Shown: positions 15,587 through 24,666, counted from the stretch's first letter. The stretch: DNA of 64,000 bases from VRUE01 sp963774555 (GCA_963774555.1 CAVZFL010000001.1:930001-994000); one strand, 5' to 3'. Program-made: numbers and translations. The notes: generated by a model not told the origin, from the letters alone.

Positions 15587-15637
15587 CGCAAGAATGAGGA
15601 TATCAGACTAAATTCCTTATTTTCCTAATTTTGCGCG

Positions 15638-15889
15638 ATGAGCAAAGTCAGCAAAATAGAAAAATTCAATGCCTGTAGTCGCCCCAAGTTCGGTGTCACC
15701 TACGCCGACACACCGGTCGAGGTCGACCCCGAGGGCGTCTTCAGCGAGACCGAGCCCGGGAACGAGCAGATCGCCGCCGAGATTGCGACGCAGAACGGCA
15801 TCGAGGAACTCCGGGTGGGCTCTCACCGCTGTCGTCTGGTGGGCCTGAAGACCAATTCGTCCCCCGCCAGTACCAAGATAGCCCTTTAG
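15638..15889 (+). CDS. Small protein of unknown function
   Basis: 83 residues from ATG 15638, divergent from the AbiEi-like gene with a shared AT-rich promoter region. The middle reads naturally (KFGVTYADTPVEVDPEG, then ETEPGNEQIAAEIATQNGIEE) with many acidic residues, and codon bias is normal after the first ten codons. No family is recognised; the start of the frame is AT-rich, which is why I am not certain it is translated. Confidence 0.45.
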   Translation: MSKVSKIEKFNACSRPKFGVTYADTPVEVDPEGVFSETEPGNEQIAAEIATQNGIEELRVGSHRCRLVGLKTNSSPASTKIAL

Positions 15890-16026
15890 TAGTACTGTGG
15901 CCCGTAACGATCAGCGAGATCTGATCATTGGACGTTCTGCTCGCACGGCGAGCCGTGACCAAGGGCAACTTGCGATCTGCCATGCCGGGTGAGCAAATCC
16001 GGAATACAAAATAGGGAGGAGCCTCC

Positions 16027-16932
16027 ATGAGGTTCAGAAGCAAGAAGCATTCGACGAGCGGTCGCGGGAAGGCGATTGCGACCGGAGTGGTCGTAGCGGC
16101 CCTGGCCGCGTTGGCCTCGGCGCCGCTTGCGAGCGCCGCCCCACACCATCCGACGGGCGAATATGCTCAGTTCGGCGACTGTCCGCTCAACCGGGTCACG
16201 ATCACCGACTGCGTCTACTCGCTCAGCAGCAGCGGCTCGTTCACGATCGGCGCCAAAACCGTGCCGCTTAAAAACCCGGTCACCCTGCAGGGCGGATACG
16301 AAGGGGCTGGCGAAGAAGCCAAATTCTTCGGTGCCGAGGATGGCAACACCCTCTCGAAAACGGCGCAGCCCGTCCCCGGCGGCCTGACCGGCATCATCGC
16401 ACCGACCTGGTGGCCGAAATTCATCCAGGACTGGTTCAACGAAGGGATCAACAAAGGCCTCACCGGCGTAAACGCGACGGTCGAACTGGCCGGTCCGGCC
16501 ACCTCGATCACCCTGGATCCGGAAAGACTGCTTACCCAGGAAGGGGTCGCGCTTTCGCTGCCGGTCAAGATCAAGCTCGACAACGCTCTGCTCGGCAGCA
16601 ACTGCTACATCGGCTCGAACTCCAAACCGGTCACGATCGGCTTCACGACCGGCACGACGGAACCGCCGCCCCCGAACAAACCGATCACCGGCAACCCCGG
16701 CGAACTCTCGTTCAACAAAGCGTTCACGATCGTGACGTTCAGCGGTGGCAAACTCGTGAACAACTCCTTCGCCGCGCCGGCAGCAAGCGGCTGTGGAGGC
16801 CTGTTCTCGTTCCTCGTTGACCCGCTGGTCAACTCGATCCTCGGCACGCCGTCTGCGGCCGGGACGAACACGGCGATCCTCGAAGGCAAAATCCAGGACG
16901 CCAACGCAGGAGCGGTGAAAGCGAGCGAATAG
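16027..16932 (+). CDS. Secreted protein of unknown function
   Basis: 301 residues. A basic N-terminus and hydrophobic stretch (GVVVAALAALASAPLASAA) form a Sec signal peptide cleaved near residue 38. The mature part has no helix-forming stretches and is Gly/Thr/Asn-rich with a few Cys pairs (GDCPLNRVTITDC, SNCYIG, SGCGGLF), suggesting an exported beta-rich protein with disulfides. Lys and Glu are mostly AAA and GAA, unlike cytoplasmic neighbours. An SD (GGGAGGAG) sits 6 bases before the ATG, and an inverted repeat GATCAG/CTGATC at 15909-15926 may be regulatory. A strong terminator follows. It looks like a lineage-specific surface protein. Confidence 0.72.
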   Translation: MRFRSKKHSTSGRGKAIATGVVVAALAALASAPLASAAPHHPTGEYAQFGDCPLNRVTITDCVYSLSSSGSFTIGAKTVPLKNPVTLQGGYEGAGEEAKFFGAEDGNTLSKTAQPVPGGLTGIIAPTWWPKFIQDWFNEGINKGLTGVNATVELAGPATSITLDPERLLTQEGVALSLPVKIKLDNALLGSNCYIGSNSKPVTIGFTTGTTEPPPPNKPITGNPGELSFNKAFTIVTFSGGKLVNNSFAAPAASGCGGLFSFLVDPLVNSILGTPSAAGTNTAILEGKIQDANAGAVKASE

Positions 16933-16962
16933 CTCCTCTCGTCGTATCTGCATTGCCTGAAA

Positions 16963-17000
16963 GGGTGCCCGCCGCCGGATGCGCGGCGGGCACCCTTTTA
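16963..17000 (+). terminator. Intrinsic terminator after the secreted protein
   Basis: 13-bp perfect stem (GGGTGCCCGCCGC / GCGGCGGGCACCC) with a 7-base loop, followed by TTTTA. It lies 30 bases after the stop and also faces the end of the convergent YCII gene. Confidence 0.85.
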
Positions 17001-17016
17001 CGTACCGGGCGGCCGT

Positions 17017-17373
17017 TCAGCGCTCGACCAGCGGGCGCACCTCGACGGCGCCGCCGAGGCGAGCGGCGGGGATCCGCGCCGCCAGCGCGATCGCGGCGTC
17101 GAGGTCCTCGGCCTCATAGGTCAGCCAGCCGCCGACCGCCTCCTTGGTCTCGGCAAAGGGCCCATCGGTGGCCAGCGTCCTGCCGTCCGCGACGCGCACG
17201 GTCGTCGCCGTCTCGGGCGGCTGCATCTGGGTTCCGGGGCTGACGCCGGGGGTTTCGTTGATTCCCCTGTAGTCGGCGTAGATCGCGCCCTTCTCGTCCT
17301 CGGAAAGGCGCTCCCACTCCTCAGAGCCGGGCAGCGGCGTCGTTCCCTGGTGGATCAGCAGCATGTACTTCAT
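17017..17373 (-). CDS. YCII-related (DGPF) domain protein
   Basis: 118 residues from ATG 17373, chosen for its excellent SD (AAAAGGAGGAATCG). The fold starts MKYMLLIHQG and carries the family signature LATDGPFAETKEAVGGW, followed by DLDAAIALAARIP and the closing strand VEVRPL. DGPF proteins are dimeric ferredoxin-like folds, often encoded beside ECF sigma factors in actinobacteria, with no firm enzymatic role. No sigma factor is adjacent here. Confidence 0.9.
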   Translation of the reverse strand: MKYMLLIHQGTTPLPGSEEWERLSEDEKGAIYADYRGINETPGVSPGTQMQPPETATTVRVADGRTLATDGPFAETKEAVGGWLTYEAEDLDAAIALAARIPAARLGGAVEVRPLVER

Positions 17374-17490
17374 CGATTCCTCCTTTTTGGCATCGTCGCC
17401 CATACGACGAACGGAGAGCGGCAGAATCGACATCGCCCCGAGATGCAAAGCTCAGGAAGGTCCACGCTCTCGCAGATCGAAAGGGACGCT

Positions 17491-18231
17491 ATGAACTCAA
17501 AGCTCGATGTCGGTGGAACCCTCAGCCAGATCTTCTCGACCTACGGCGCCCAGGCGGGCGTGCTGCTGCCGCTCGCCTTCGGCCTCTACGTCGTTGTCGC
17601 GATCGTCAACGGCGTCATCGCCGGCAGCTTTCTGCTGTTCCCGCTCGGCCTCGCCGTCACCGTCGTCGCCGCGACTCTCTACCAAGGGCTGGTCGTCGGA
17701 CTGGTCAAGGACATCCAGGACGGCCGTCGCGATTCCTCGGTTGGGGATCTGATCGACGCCACCTGGCCCGTGGTCCTGCCCCTGATCGGCGTCGGCATCC
17801 TGGCCGGCATCGCGATCGGAATCGGCTTCCTGCTCCTCCTGATCCCTGGCCTGATCCTGCTGACGATCTGGGCCGTGATCGCACCGGTGATCGTGGTCGA
17901 GCACAGCGGCGTGATGGATTCCTTCGGCCGCTCGCGCGAGCTGGTGCGGGGCAACGGCTGGCAGGTCTTCGGCGTGATCTTCGTCGTCTTCCTGATCACC
18001 GGCATCGTCAGCGCCATCCTCGGCGCGATCGGCGTCGGGATTTCCGACAGCGTCGGCATGAGGATTCTCTTCAGCCTGATCGCCTCGACCATCACCGCGC
18101 CGATCACCGCCCTCGCCGCGGCGACGATCTACTTCCGCCTGCTGGCGATCGGGGGCGGGGCGCCGGGCGCCGAAGCGCCTCCGGCTCCCCCTGCGCCGCC
18201 TGCTCCCCCGTCGGGACCCGCGCCCGCCTGA
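17491..18231 (+). CDS. Six-helix membrane protein of unknown function
   Basis: 246 residues from ATG 17491. It has six hydrophobic helices, including two long Gly/Ile-rich ones (VLPLIGVGILAGIAIGIGFL, then LLIPGLILLTIWAVIAPVIV) and the motif VVEHSGVMDSFGRSRELVRGNGWQVFGV. That arrangement resembles the membrane domain of glycerophosphodiester-type proteins and DUF975/UPF0259-like families. The tail is Pro/Ala-rich (PPAPPAPPAPP). It may shape or organise the membrane; no ligand can be suggested. Confidence 0.7.
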   Translation: MNSKLDVGGTLSQIFSTYGAQAGVLLPLAFGLYVVVAIVNGVIAGSFLLFPLGLAVTVVAATLYQGLVVGLVKDIQDGRRDSSVGDLIDATWPVVLPLIGVGILAGIAIGIGFLLLLIPGLILLTIWAVIAPVIVVEHSGVMDSFGRSRELVRGNGWQVFGVIFVVFLITGIVSAILGAIGVGISDSVGMRILFSLIASTITAPITALAAATIYFRLLAIGGGAPGAEAPPAPPAPPAPPSGPAPA

Positions 18232-18289
18232 GTGTGAGATCCGCACATAGGAACTGGCTGACCAGCCAGCCTGCCAGAATGCCCCTGGC

Positions 18290-19802
18290 TTGACCGCGAA
18301 CGGGCAACCCAGCGAGCACCTCGACGTGCTGATCGTCGGCGCCGGCATCTCCGGCGTCGGCGCCGCCTACCACCTCAACCAGCGCTGCCCGGGCAAGAGC
18401 TACGCGATCCTCGAGGCGCGCGAGGACCTTGGGGGAACCTGGGACCTCTTCCGCTACCCGGGCATCCGTTCGGACTCCGACATGCACACGCTCGGCTACC
18501 GCTTCAAGCCGTGGACCGACGTGAAGGCGATCGCCGACGGCGACAAGATCCTCCACTACGTGCGCGAGACGGCTCGCGAGAACAGGATCGAGCCGAAGAT
18601 CCGCTACGGCCTCAAGGTCGTGCGCGCGGAGTGGTCGACGGCGGACTCGCGCTGGACGGTCGAAGCCGAGCGCGCCAACGGCGGCGAGACAGTGCAGCTG
18701 ACCTGCGGCTACCTCTGGACCTGCACCGGCTACTACCGCTACGACGCGGGCTACACGCCGGAGTTCGAGGGGATCGAGCGCTTCGCCGGCCCGATCGTCC
18801 ACCCCCAGCACTGGCCCGAGGACCTCGACTACGACGGCAAGCGGGTGGTCGTGATCGGCAGCGGCGCCACCGCGGTGACGCTGGTACCGGCGATGGCGGA
18901 GAAGGCGGAGCAGGTGACCATGCTGCAGCGCTCGCCGACCTACATCGTCGCGATGCCCGAGGAGGACCCGATCGCCAGGGCGGTGCGGAGGGTGCTGCCG
19001 CTGAAGGCCGCCTACGCCGTGATCCGCTGGAAGAACGTGCTGCTGCAGCAGGCGACCTACACGCTCAGCAAGCGCCGCCCCACCTTCATCAAGAAGCTGA
19101 TCCGGCGGGGCAACGAACGTCTGCTGCCGCCCGGCTATGACATCGACACCCACTTCAAGCCGCGCTACAACCCGTGGGATCAGCGCATGTGCCTGGTCCC
19201 CAACGGCGACCTATTCGAGTCGCTCCGCTCCGGCGAGGCCGAGATCGTCACCGACCGGATCGAGACCTTCACCGAGAAGGGGCTCAAGCTCGAGTCCGGC
19301 GCCGAGCTGGAGGCGGACGTGATCGTCACCGCCACCGGGCTCAACGTGCTCTTCCTCGGCGGCATCGAGATGGCGGTCGACGGCGAGGAGGTCGACGTTC
19401 TCCAAGCGCATGGCCTACAAGGGCATGATGCTGAACGGCATCCCCAACTTCGTCTTCACGCTCGGCTACACCAACGCCTCCTGGACGCTGAAGGCCGACC
19501 TCACCTCCGAGTACGTCTGCCGCCTGCTCAACCACATGGACGCGCACGGCTACCGCCGCGCAGTGCCCGAGGTCAACGACCCGACGGTGACCGAGGAGCC
19601 GATCCTCGACTTCAACTCCGGCTACGTCCTGCGCGCCCTCGACCGCCTGCCCAAACAGGGCTCAAAGGAGCCCTGGAAGCTGCGCCAGAACTACCTGGTC
19701 GACACGCGGGCGATCCGCCGCTCGCCGATCGACGACGGCGCCATGCAGTTCTCCAGTGCGGTGCCCCGCGAGCAGCGCGACGCTAGTCTCGCCTCAGCCT
19801 GA
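18290..19802 (+). CDS. FAD-containing monooxygenase (BVMO/FMO type), with a frameshift
   Basis: TTG start at 18290. FAD loop VLIVGAGISGVGAAYHL, then LGGTWDLFRYPGIRSDSD (typical of Baeyer-Villiger/EthA-like enzymes), and the NADPH loop VVVIGSGATAVTLVPAMA. At about 19396 the frame breaks: GACGTTCTCCAAG reads correctly as Asp-Phe-Ser-Lys only if one G is removed. The C-terminal 130 residues (AYKGMMLNGIPNFVFTLGYTNASWTL, etc.) lie in the next frame and end at 19802. With one base corrected the enzyme is about 503 residues, a normal length. It likely oxidises ketones or sulfides. A flavodoxin-like gene follows 28 bases later and may supply electrons. Confidence 0.8.
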
Positions 19803-19830
19803 CGCTGACGCGACGACCGAAGGAGACGAA

Positions 19831-20580
19831 GTGACCGAGCTGACCCCGATGCAGGCCGAGCTGTGCGAGCGCAGCGAGATCGACTACTCGGACCTGAAGG
19901 CGTTCTTCATCAACTGCACGCTGAAGCGCAGCCCCGAGGTTTCCAACACCCAGGGGCTGATGGACATCTCGATCGAGATCATGCGTCGCAACGGGGTGGC
20001 GGTCGAGTGCATCCGGGCGGTCGACCACGAGATCGCCACCGGCGTCTGGCCCGACATGACCGAGCACGGCTGGGAGGTCGACGAGTGGCCGGCGATCTTC
20101 GAGCGGGTGATGGCGGCCGACATCCTCGTCCTCGGCATGTCGATCTGGCTGGGGGAGAAGTCCTCGGTCGCGACCCGGATCGTCGAGCGGCTCTACGGCA
20201 ACTCGCACCTGCTCAACGAGGCCGGCCAGTACGCCTACTACGGCCGCGTCGGCGGCTGCCTGGTGACCGGCAACGAGGATGGGGTCAAGCACTGCGCGAT
20301 GAACACGCTCTACTCGCTGCAGCACCTCGGCTACACGATCCCGCCCCAGGCCGACGCCGGCTGGATCGGCGAGGCGGGGCCGGGCCCCTCATACCTCGAC
20401 GAGGGTTCGGGCGGCCCGGAGAACGACTTCACCAACCGCAACACCACCTTCGCCGCCTGGAACATGCTCCACCTGGCGCGCATCCTCAAGGACGCCGGCG
20501 GCATCCCCGCCCACGGCAACCAGCGCACCGCCTGGGACGCCGGCTGCCGCTTCGACTTCCCCAACCCCGAGCACCGCTGA
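19831..20580 (+). CDS. Flavodoxin-like NAD(P)H-dependent FMN reductase family protein
   Basis: 249 residues from GTG 19831 with SD AAGGAGACGAA. Features of the flavodoxin_2/NADPH-dependent FMN reductase fold: LKAFFINCTLKRSPEVSNTQ (phosphate-binding loop), ADILVLGMSIWLGEKSSVATR, and GGCLVTGNEDGVKHC. It probably binds FMN and passes electrons from NAD(P)H. Its placement right after the FMO gene suggests it works with that enzyme. Confidence 0.8.
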   Translation: MTELTPMQAELCERSEIDYSDLKAFFINCTLKRSPEVSNTQGLMDISIEIMRRNGVAVECIRAVDHEIATGVWPDMTEHGWEVDEWPAIFERVMAADILVLGMSIWLGEKSSVATRIVERLYGNSHLLNEAGQYAYYGRVGGCLVTGNEDGVKHCAMNTLYSLQHLGYTIPPQADAGWIGEAGPGPSYLDEGSGGPENDFTNRNTTFAAWNMLHLARILKDAGGIPAHGNQRTAWDAGCRFDFPNPEHR

Positions 20581-20582
20581 GC

Positions 20583-20630
20583 GCGCATCCGACATTGACC
20601 CACCCTGGGTGTGGTCAATGTCGGATGCGC
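20583..20630. repeat. Long palindrome, copy 1 of the ATCCGACATTGACC family
   Basis: An 18-bp perfect stem (GCGCATCCGACATTGACC and its complement) around a 12-base loop, exactly filling the gap between two convergent genes, where it would end transcription from both sides. Essentially the same sequence occurs at 38671-38714, so it is a dispersed repeat as well as a terminator. Confidence 0.8.
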
Positions 20631-21398
20631 TCAGTCGGCGGGCAGGATCGCGATCGCGCGGCCGGGGGCGCCGCTGGCGACGGCGATCTTGAGCGGGAGG
20701 AAGGCGAAGGAGGCGCCGCGGGCGGGGAGGCGGTCGAGGTTGGTCAGGCCCTCGACGAACGCCATCTTGCGGCTGAGGCCGGCGCGGTGGACCTCGTTGC
20801 CCTCCTCGGCTGAGCCCATGCTCGGCGCGTCGATGCCGATCGTGTTGACGCCGCGCTCGTGCAGGAAGATGGCGACCGCGGCCTCGGGCGCGGGCCAGGC
20901 CGGGCGTGACTGCAGCACCACCGGCTCGTGCAGGAAGGCTCTGCCGGCCTCTCCGGTGACGTAGTGCTTCGACCAGCCGGTCAGCAGGAGCGCGACCTCG
21001 CCGGGCTCGAAGCGCCCGTGCTCCGCCTCCCAGGCTTCGAGGTGCGCGACCGTGATCGGCGGGCTGGCGCCGGGCTCGGCCTCGCCGTCGAGGTGGCGCA
21101 GGTCGACCACGGCTGCGGGGCCGATCAGCTTCGAGAGGTCGAGCTTCTCGGCGCTGGCCCCCTCTGGCAGGTAGTGGGAGGGTGCGTCGACGTGGGTGCC
21201 GGCGTGCTCGTCGAGGATGAAGAAGTGGGTGACGTAGGGACCGAGTGAGCAGCTGCAGGCGCCCGTTGGCAGCTCTGCCTCGTCGAACCAGCTCCAGTTC
21301 TTGTGGGCGAACGGCATGTGCTCCGGCCAGGTGCTCGGCAGGTGCTCGGAGAGCGTCACCGAGAGGTCGACGATCTTGTCCGGGTCAGCTTCAATCAA
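20631..21398 (-). CDS. Cyclase / kynurenine-formamidase-like family protein
   Basis: 255 residues. It carries the metal-binding HxGTHxDxPxH signature (DEHAGTHVDAPSHY) and the second motif IGIDAPSMG, defining the cyclase (PF04199) family that includes kynurenine formamidase and polyketide or isatin hydrolases. The N-terminus (IVDLSVTLSEHLPSTWP) is typical. The precise substrate is unknown; no tryptophan catabolism genes are adjacent. It ends against the convergent flavodoxin-like gene with a palindromic terminator between. Confidence 0.85.
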   Translation of the reverse strand: MIEADPDKIVDLSVTLSEHLPSTWPEHMPFAHKNWSWFDEAELPTGACSCSLGPYVTHFFILDEHAGTHVDAPSHYLPEGASAEKLDLSKLIGPAAVVDLRHLDGEAEPGASPPITVAHLEAWEAEHGRFEPGEVALLLTGWSKHYVTGEAGRAFLHEPVVLQSRPAWPAPEAAVAIFLHERGVNTIGIDAPSMGSAEEGNEVHRAGLSRKMAFVEGLTNLDRLPARGASFAFLPLKIAVASGAPGRAIAILPAD

Positions 21399-21428
21399 GG
21401 TGATCGAAGTAGTACCACGAAGTTGTGC

Positions 21429-22295
21429 TCAGGCTTCGGCGAGGAGGCGTTCGGCGAGCCGGTTCATGCCGCGCTCGTGCGCTGCCTTGGCGGCGCCGGC
21501 CCAGTCGGTCTCGCGGTCGGGCGGCGGCTCGACCCCCGCGTCGCGCAGGGTGGCGATGTCCTTGAAGGCGCGCAGGTCCTCGGTGGCCTCGATCAGGGCG
21601 CTGCGCAGCGCCGGGCGGCGCTCGCGAATCGCGTTGTCCAGCACCGCCTCCAGCGAGCCGTGCCGGCGCAGCAGCTCCGCCGCGGTCTTCGGCCCGACGC
21701 CCTTGGCGCCGGGCAGCCCGTCGGAGGGATCGCCGCGCAGGGCGATGAAGTCCGGGACCAGCGCCGGCGGGATCCCGTAGCGCTCCTCGACCTCCTCCGG
21801 CGTCACCTCTTCGGCGCCTTTGCCTTTGCCGCCGGTCTTCACGTAGAGCACCGTGACCCGGTCCTCCGCGCACTGGTACATGTCGCGGTCGCCGGTCATC
21901 AGCAGGGCGTGTCCGCCGGCTTCAGCCTCCTTCTTCGCGAAGGTGCCAAGCAGGTCATCGGCCTCCAGGTCCTCGCTCGTTGCAACGGTCCAGCCGAAGG
22001 CGGCGAAGAAGTCGCGGCTGGCGGCGAACTGGGGCGAGAGGTCATCGGGCATCGCCGCCTCGCGCTCGGCGTGGTAGGCCGGGTAGAGCTCGGTGCGGTA
22101 GGAGGCGGCGTCGGGGCCGAAGCAGAGGACTACGGCGCGCGGTTGGTGGATTTCAATCTCGCGCAGGACCAGGTTGGCGGTGCCGAGCAGCGCGTTGACC
22201 GGCCGGCCGTCGGGGCCAACGATCGAGTCGGGCAGCGCGTAGAAGGCCCGGAAGAGCATCGAAGGCGTATCGACTACGAGCAGCGGGCCGGGCAT
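21429..22295 (-). CDS. 5'-3' exonuclease (Pol I N-domain-like)
   Basis: 288 residues from ATG 22295 (GTG 22298 is equally possible). Motifs in order: LLVVDTPSMLFRAFYAL, FGPDAASYRTELYPAYHAER, EADDLLGTFAKKEAE, LMTGDRDMYQ, and the helix-3-turn-helix FIALRGDPSDGLPGAKGVGPKTAAELLRRHGSL. The acidic metal-binding residues are all present. It removes 5' flaps or RNA primers, as the separate exonuclease found beside or instead of the Pol I domain in actinobacteria. Confidence 0.9.
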   Translation of the reverse strand: MPGPLLVVDTPSMLFRAFYALPDSIVGPDGRPVNALLGTANLVLREIEIHQPRAVVLCFGPDAASYRTELYPAYHAEREAAMPDDLSPQFAASRDFFAAFGWTVATSEDLEADDLLGTFAKKEAEAGGHALLMTGDRDMYQCAEDRVTVLYVKTGGKGKGAEEVTPEEVEERYGIPPALVPDFIALRGDPSDGLPGAKGVGPKTAAELLRRHGSLEAVLDNAIRERRPALRSALIEATEDLRAFKDIATLRDAGVEPPPDRETDWAGAAKAAHERGMNRLAERLLAEA

Positions 22296-22317
22296 CACAG
22301 CAGACCATATTGTGGGA

Positions 22318-22369
22318 TCGCCAGCTGGCTGCGCTGCGCTGTCAGGTTGTAAGGACCGTCAGCTGGCGA
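22318..22369. terminator. Hairpin at the end of the helical-repeat gene
   Basis: A 10-bp inverted repeat (TCGCCAGCTG / CAGCTGGCGA) with a 32-base loop; the right arm overlaps the stop of the minus-strand gene ending at 22359. It likely terminates that gene. The loop is too long for a canonical tight hairpin, so confidence is moderate. Confidence 0.45.
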
Positions 22370-23225
22370 AGCCAGCGTCGATTGACCGGACCAAGCCGTG
22401 GAAGCCACGCTTTCGCGCGTCGCTACGAGCAGATTCAAGTAGCTCGATGCCGCGACTGGCCGTCGAGTCGTTGAGGATCAGGATGTGGCCCTGGACAAAG
22501 AGTGCCGCATTGCGCCAGCGCCAATGCTCCTCCCCGAGCTCGCCCGCATGCGTGATCAGTCGAATCGCGTCCTCCACGCGGTTCTGCCTTAAAGAGGCAA
22601 CAGCGCACCAGAAGAGGAACCAGCGCGAGACGGCGTGATCGCGGAGCTTGTTTAACGTCTGCCAGATCGGATCTGCCTGAATTCCCGCGACCTGAAGGTA
22701 GGCTCGGTCGGCGTTCTTCACGGCGCAGGCGATGACACGGGTGAGGCAGTTGAGGCGCAAGGCGTCACTACCGGGGATACGGGTCAGCTCGCTGGCGAGC
22801 TCCAGGTTGCTCCGCAGGGCTTTGGAGAATTCCCGGTTAGCCTCCATCGCGAAGTTGCGCCGCAATCGTGCGCGTCCAACGTGTATGCCCTTGGGCCCGA
22901 AGTGATGGCTGGCGAACTCGACGGCTCCTTCGGCGAGTTCCCAGGCTCGCCTGAAGTCGCCACCGTACTGCGCGATCGTCGCCTCCTCGAGGGTGAACGT
23001 CAGCGAGACATCCAGCTCCCCAGGGCTACTCGGCGTGCCGAGAACCTGCTGTCCTTCGGCAAGCAGAAGCTGGGCGGTCATCAGCTCTCCGGCGTCGATG
23101 GCCGCCTTGATCTCCCCCGTGAGCTCACGGGACGCGGCGACGCTGTCAACCGCCATCCCGCTTGTGATCTCATCGTTTCTCAAGTGGAGCCTCCATCGAA
23201 TGTCAGACTCTCCAAGGCTTGGCAT
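22359..23225 (-). CDS. Helical (TPR-like) protein of unknown function
   Basis: 288 residues from ATG 23225; ATG at about 23156 (MAVDSVAASRELTG) is an alternative. The protein is almost all helix with tandem pairs such as LMTAQLLLAEGQQVLG, DFRRAWELAEGAVEFASHHFG and RVEDAIRLITHAGELGEEHWRWRNAALFVQGHI in sections, spaced like TPR hairpins. No catalytic motif is seen. It is divergent from a ribbon-helix-helix gene with a shared 48-base promoter region, suggesting joint regulation by that RHH protein. Confidence 0.6.
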   Translation of the reverse strand: MPSLGESDIRWRLHLRNDEITSGMAVDSVAASRELTGEIKAAIDAGELMTAQLLLAEGQQVLGTPSSPGELDVSLTFTLEEATIAQYGGDFRRAWELAEGAVEFASHHFGPKGIHVGRARLRRNFAMEANREFSKALRSNLELASELTRIPGSDALRLNCLTRVIACAVKNADRAYLQVAGIQADPIWQTLNKLRDHAVSRWFLFWCAVASLRQNRVEDAIRLITHAGELGEEHWRWRNAALFVQGHILILNDSTASRGIELLESARSDARKRGFHGLVRSIDAGFAS

Positions 23226-23273
23226 CGAGGGTTATTTCAGCTAATCTTACTCCATTCTCACTCAGAAGGAAGG

Positions 23274-23486
23274 ATGTGCAAATTGAGCAAGCGCCTTCAG
23301 GTCGATCTAAACGAAGATGCCTACGAGCGACTAAAGCAGTCCGCCGAAAAGGAAGAAAAGTCGATCGCCGAGATAGTGCGAAGGGCGCTGAACGTCGAGG
23401 ACTATGTGCGCAATCAAGTGCACGAGGGCGGCAAGGTGGTCATTCGGACTTCCGACGGCACCGACCATGAGCTCTTGATCCTCTAG
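23274..23486 (+). CDS. Ribbon-helix-helix regulator with C-terminal beta segment
   Basis: 70 residues from ATG 23274, with SD AAGGAAGG 5 bases ahead. RHH domain: LSKRLQVDLNEDAYERLKQSAEKEEKSIAEIVRRAL. It is followed by a short KVVIRTSDGTDHELLIL beta tail seen in RHH proteins that sit beside small membrane proteins. It probably dimerises and binds its own promoter. The downstream two-helix membrane protein starts 4 bases after the stop. Confidence 0.75.
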   Translation: MCKLSKRLQVDLNEDAYERLKQSAEKEEKSIAEIVRRALNVEDYVRNQVHEGGKVVIRTSDGTDHELLIL

Positions 23487-23490
23487 GCCC

Positions 23491-23793
23491 GTGGAGCCGA
23501 CGATGGCGGATACACAGGGGCAGCCAACTCGGGTTCCGGACGCCTATGATCCCGGCCAGATCAGCGCTCACGTCAAAGAGCGTTTCCGGATCCAGACCTG
23601 GATCGGGGCTTCGGTGGCATTTGCGGCGACGGCGTCGCTTCTGGCGGTTGTCATCCTCGTCGCCTGGCTCGCCATCGAAAACCGTTCGGGTGACTACATC
23701 GAATCCGTCGTGCGCCCGCTTCAGCCCTTCCTACTGCCTGCAATCGGTGCCGTGGTGGGCTATGCGCTCGGCATCACGGATCAATCGCGCTAG
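23491..23793 (+). CDS. Two-helix small membrane protein
   Basis: 100 residues from GTG 23491 (ATG 23503 possible). A polar 38-residue N-terminus is followed by helix 1 (IGASVAFAATASLLAVVILVAWLA in part), a short loop, and helix 2 (LLPAIGAVVGYALGI). No known family. It is coupled to the RHH gene and, across the divergent promoter, to the helical-repeat protein, so the three may form one small module. Confidence 0.6.
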   Translation: MEPTMADTQGQPTRVPDAYDPGQISAHVKERFRIQTWIGASVAFAATASLLAVVILVAWLAIENRSGDYIESVVRPLQPFLLPAIGAVVGYALGITDQSR

Positions 23794-23898
23794 GGACGGT
23801 TGCGTCGGCGTCGGCCGCCGGCGTTCAAGTTCCAAGCGCGAGTTGCGCTGACCGGGCTGCAGGGGCCGAGCCCGACGCCCGATAGCTTTAGCGCCCTC

Positions 23899-24666
23899 GT
23901 GGTCGACAAGGCTTTGCACATCGAGGACTTGGTCAAGCGCTACCCGACGGGGGTCGAGGCGCTGCGCGGCGTCTCGCTGTCGATCAAGGAGGGGGAACTC
24001 TTCGCGCTGCTGGGCCCCAACGGCGCGGGCAAGTCGACGCTGATCCACTGCACGACCGGATTGGCGCAGCCGACCTCAGGCGCGATCAGCGTCTTCGGCC
24101 ACGATGCGATCGACAACTACGGGGAGGCGCGCCAGGCTGTGGGGCTGGCGCCGCAGGAGCTCAACCTCGACTGGTTCCTCACCGCCGAGGAGACGCTCGA
24201 CTACCACGCCGGCTACTTCGGCATGCCCAAGCGGGAGCGCCGCGAGCGGACCAAGGAGCTGCTGGAGACCTTCTCCCTGACCGAGAAGGCCGACGAACGG
24301 ACGCGCACGCTCTCCGGTGGGATGAAGCGGCGGCTGATCCTGGCCCGGGCGATGATGCACCGGCCGCGCCTGCTGATCCTCGACGAGCCCACCGCCGGCG
24401 TCGACGTCGAGCTGCGGCTGGAGCTTTGGCACTACGTGCAGCGGATCAACCAGGAGGGGACCTCGATCCTGCTCACCACCCATTACCTGGAGGAGGCCGA
24501 GCAGCTCTGCGACCGGATCGCCTTCATCAACGACGGCCAGATCGTCGGCGAGGGCACCAGCGCCGAGCTGGCCGCCCGCTACGGCGTCGCCAATCTCGAG
24601 GACGCCTACCTGGCACTGGTCGGCCGCAACGAGCTCTCGCGCTCGAAGATCGAGGCGGTCTCGTGA
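23899..24666 (+). CDS. ABC-2 type exporter ATPase subunit
   Basis: 255 residues from GTG 23899 (VVDKALHIEDLVKRY), the first start adjacent to the domain. Walker A LLGPNGAGKST, Q-loop LAPQELNL, signature LSGGMKRRL, Walker B LLILDEPTAGVD, H-loop LTTHYLEEAE. The C-terminal part (ELAARYGVANLEDAYLALVGR) is typical of DrrA/CcmA/NodI-like drug or polysaccharide exporters. It forms an operon with its permease through a GTGA overlap. The substrate is unknown. Confidence 0.9.
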   Translation: MVDKALHIEDLVKRYPTGVEALRGVSLSIKEGELFALLGPNGAGKSTLIHCTTGLAQPTSGAISVFGHDAIDNYGEARQAVGLAPQELNLDWFLTAEETLDYHAGYFGMPKRERRERTKELLETFSLTEKADERTRTLSGGMKRRLILARAMMHRPRLLILDEPTAGVDVELRLELWHYVQRINQEGTSILLTTHYLEEAEQLCDRIAFINDGQIVGEGTSAELAARYGVANLEDAYLALVGRNELSRSKIEAVS

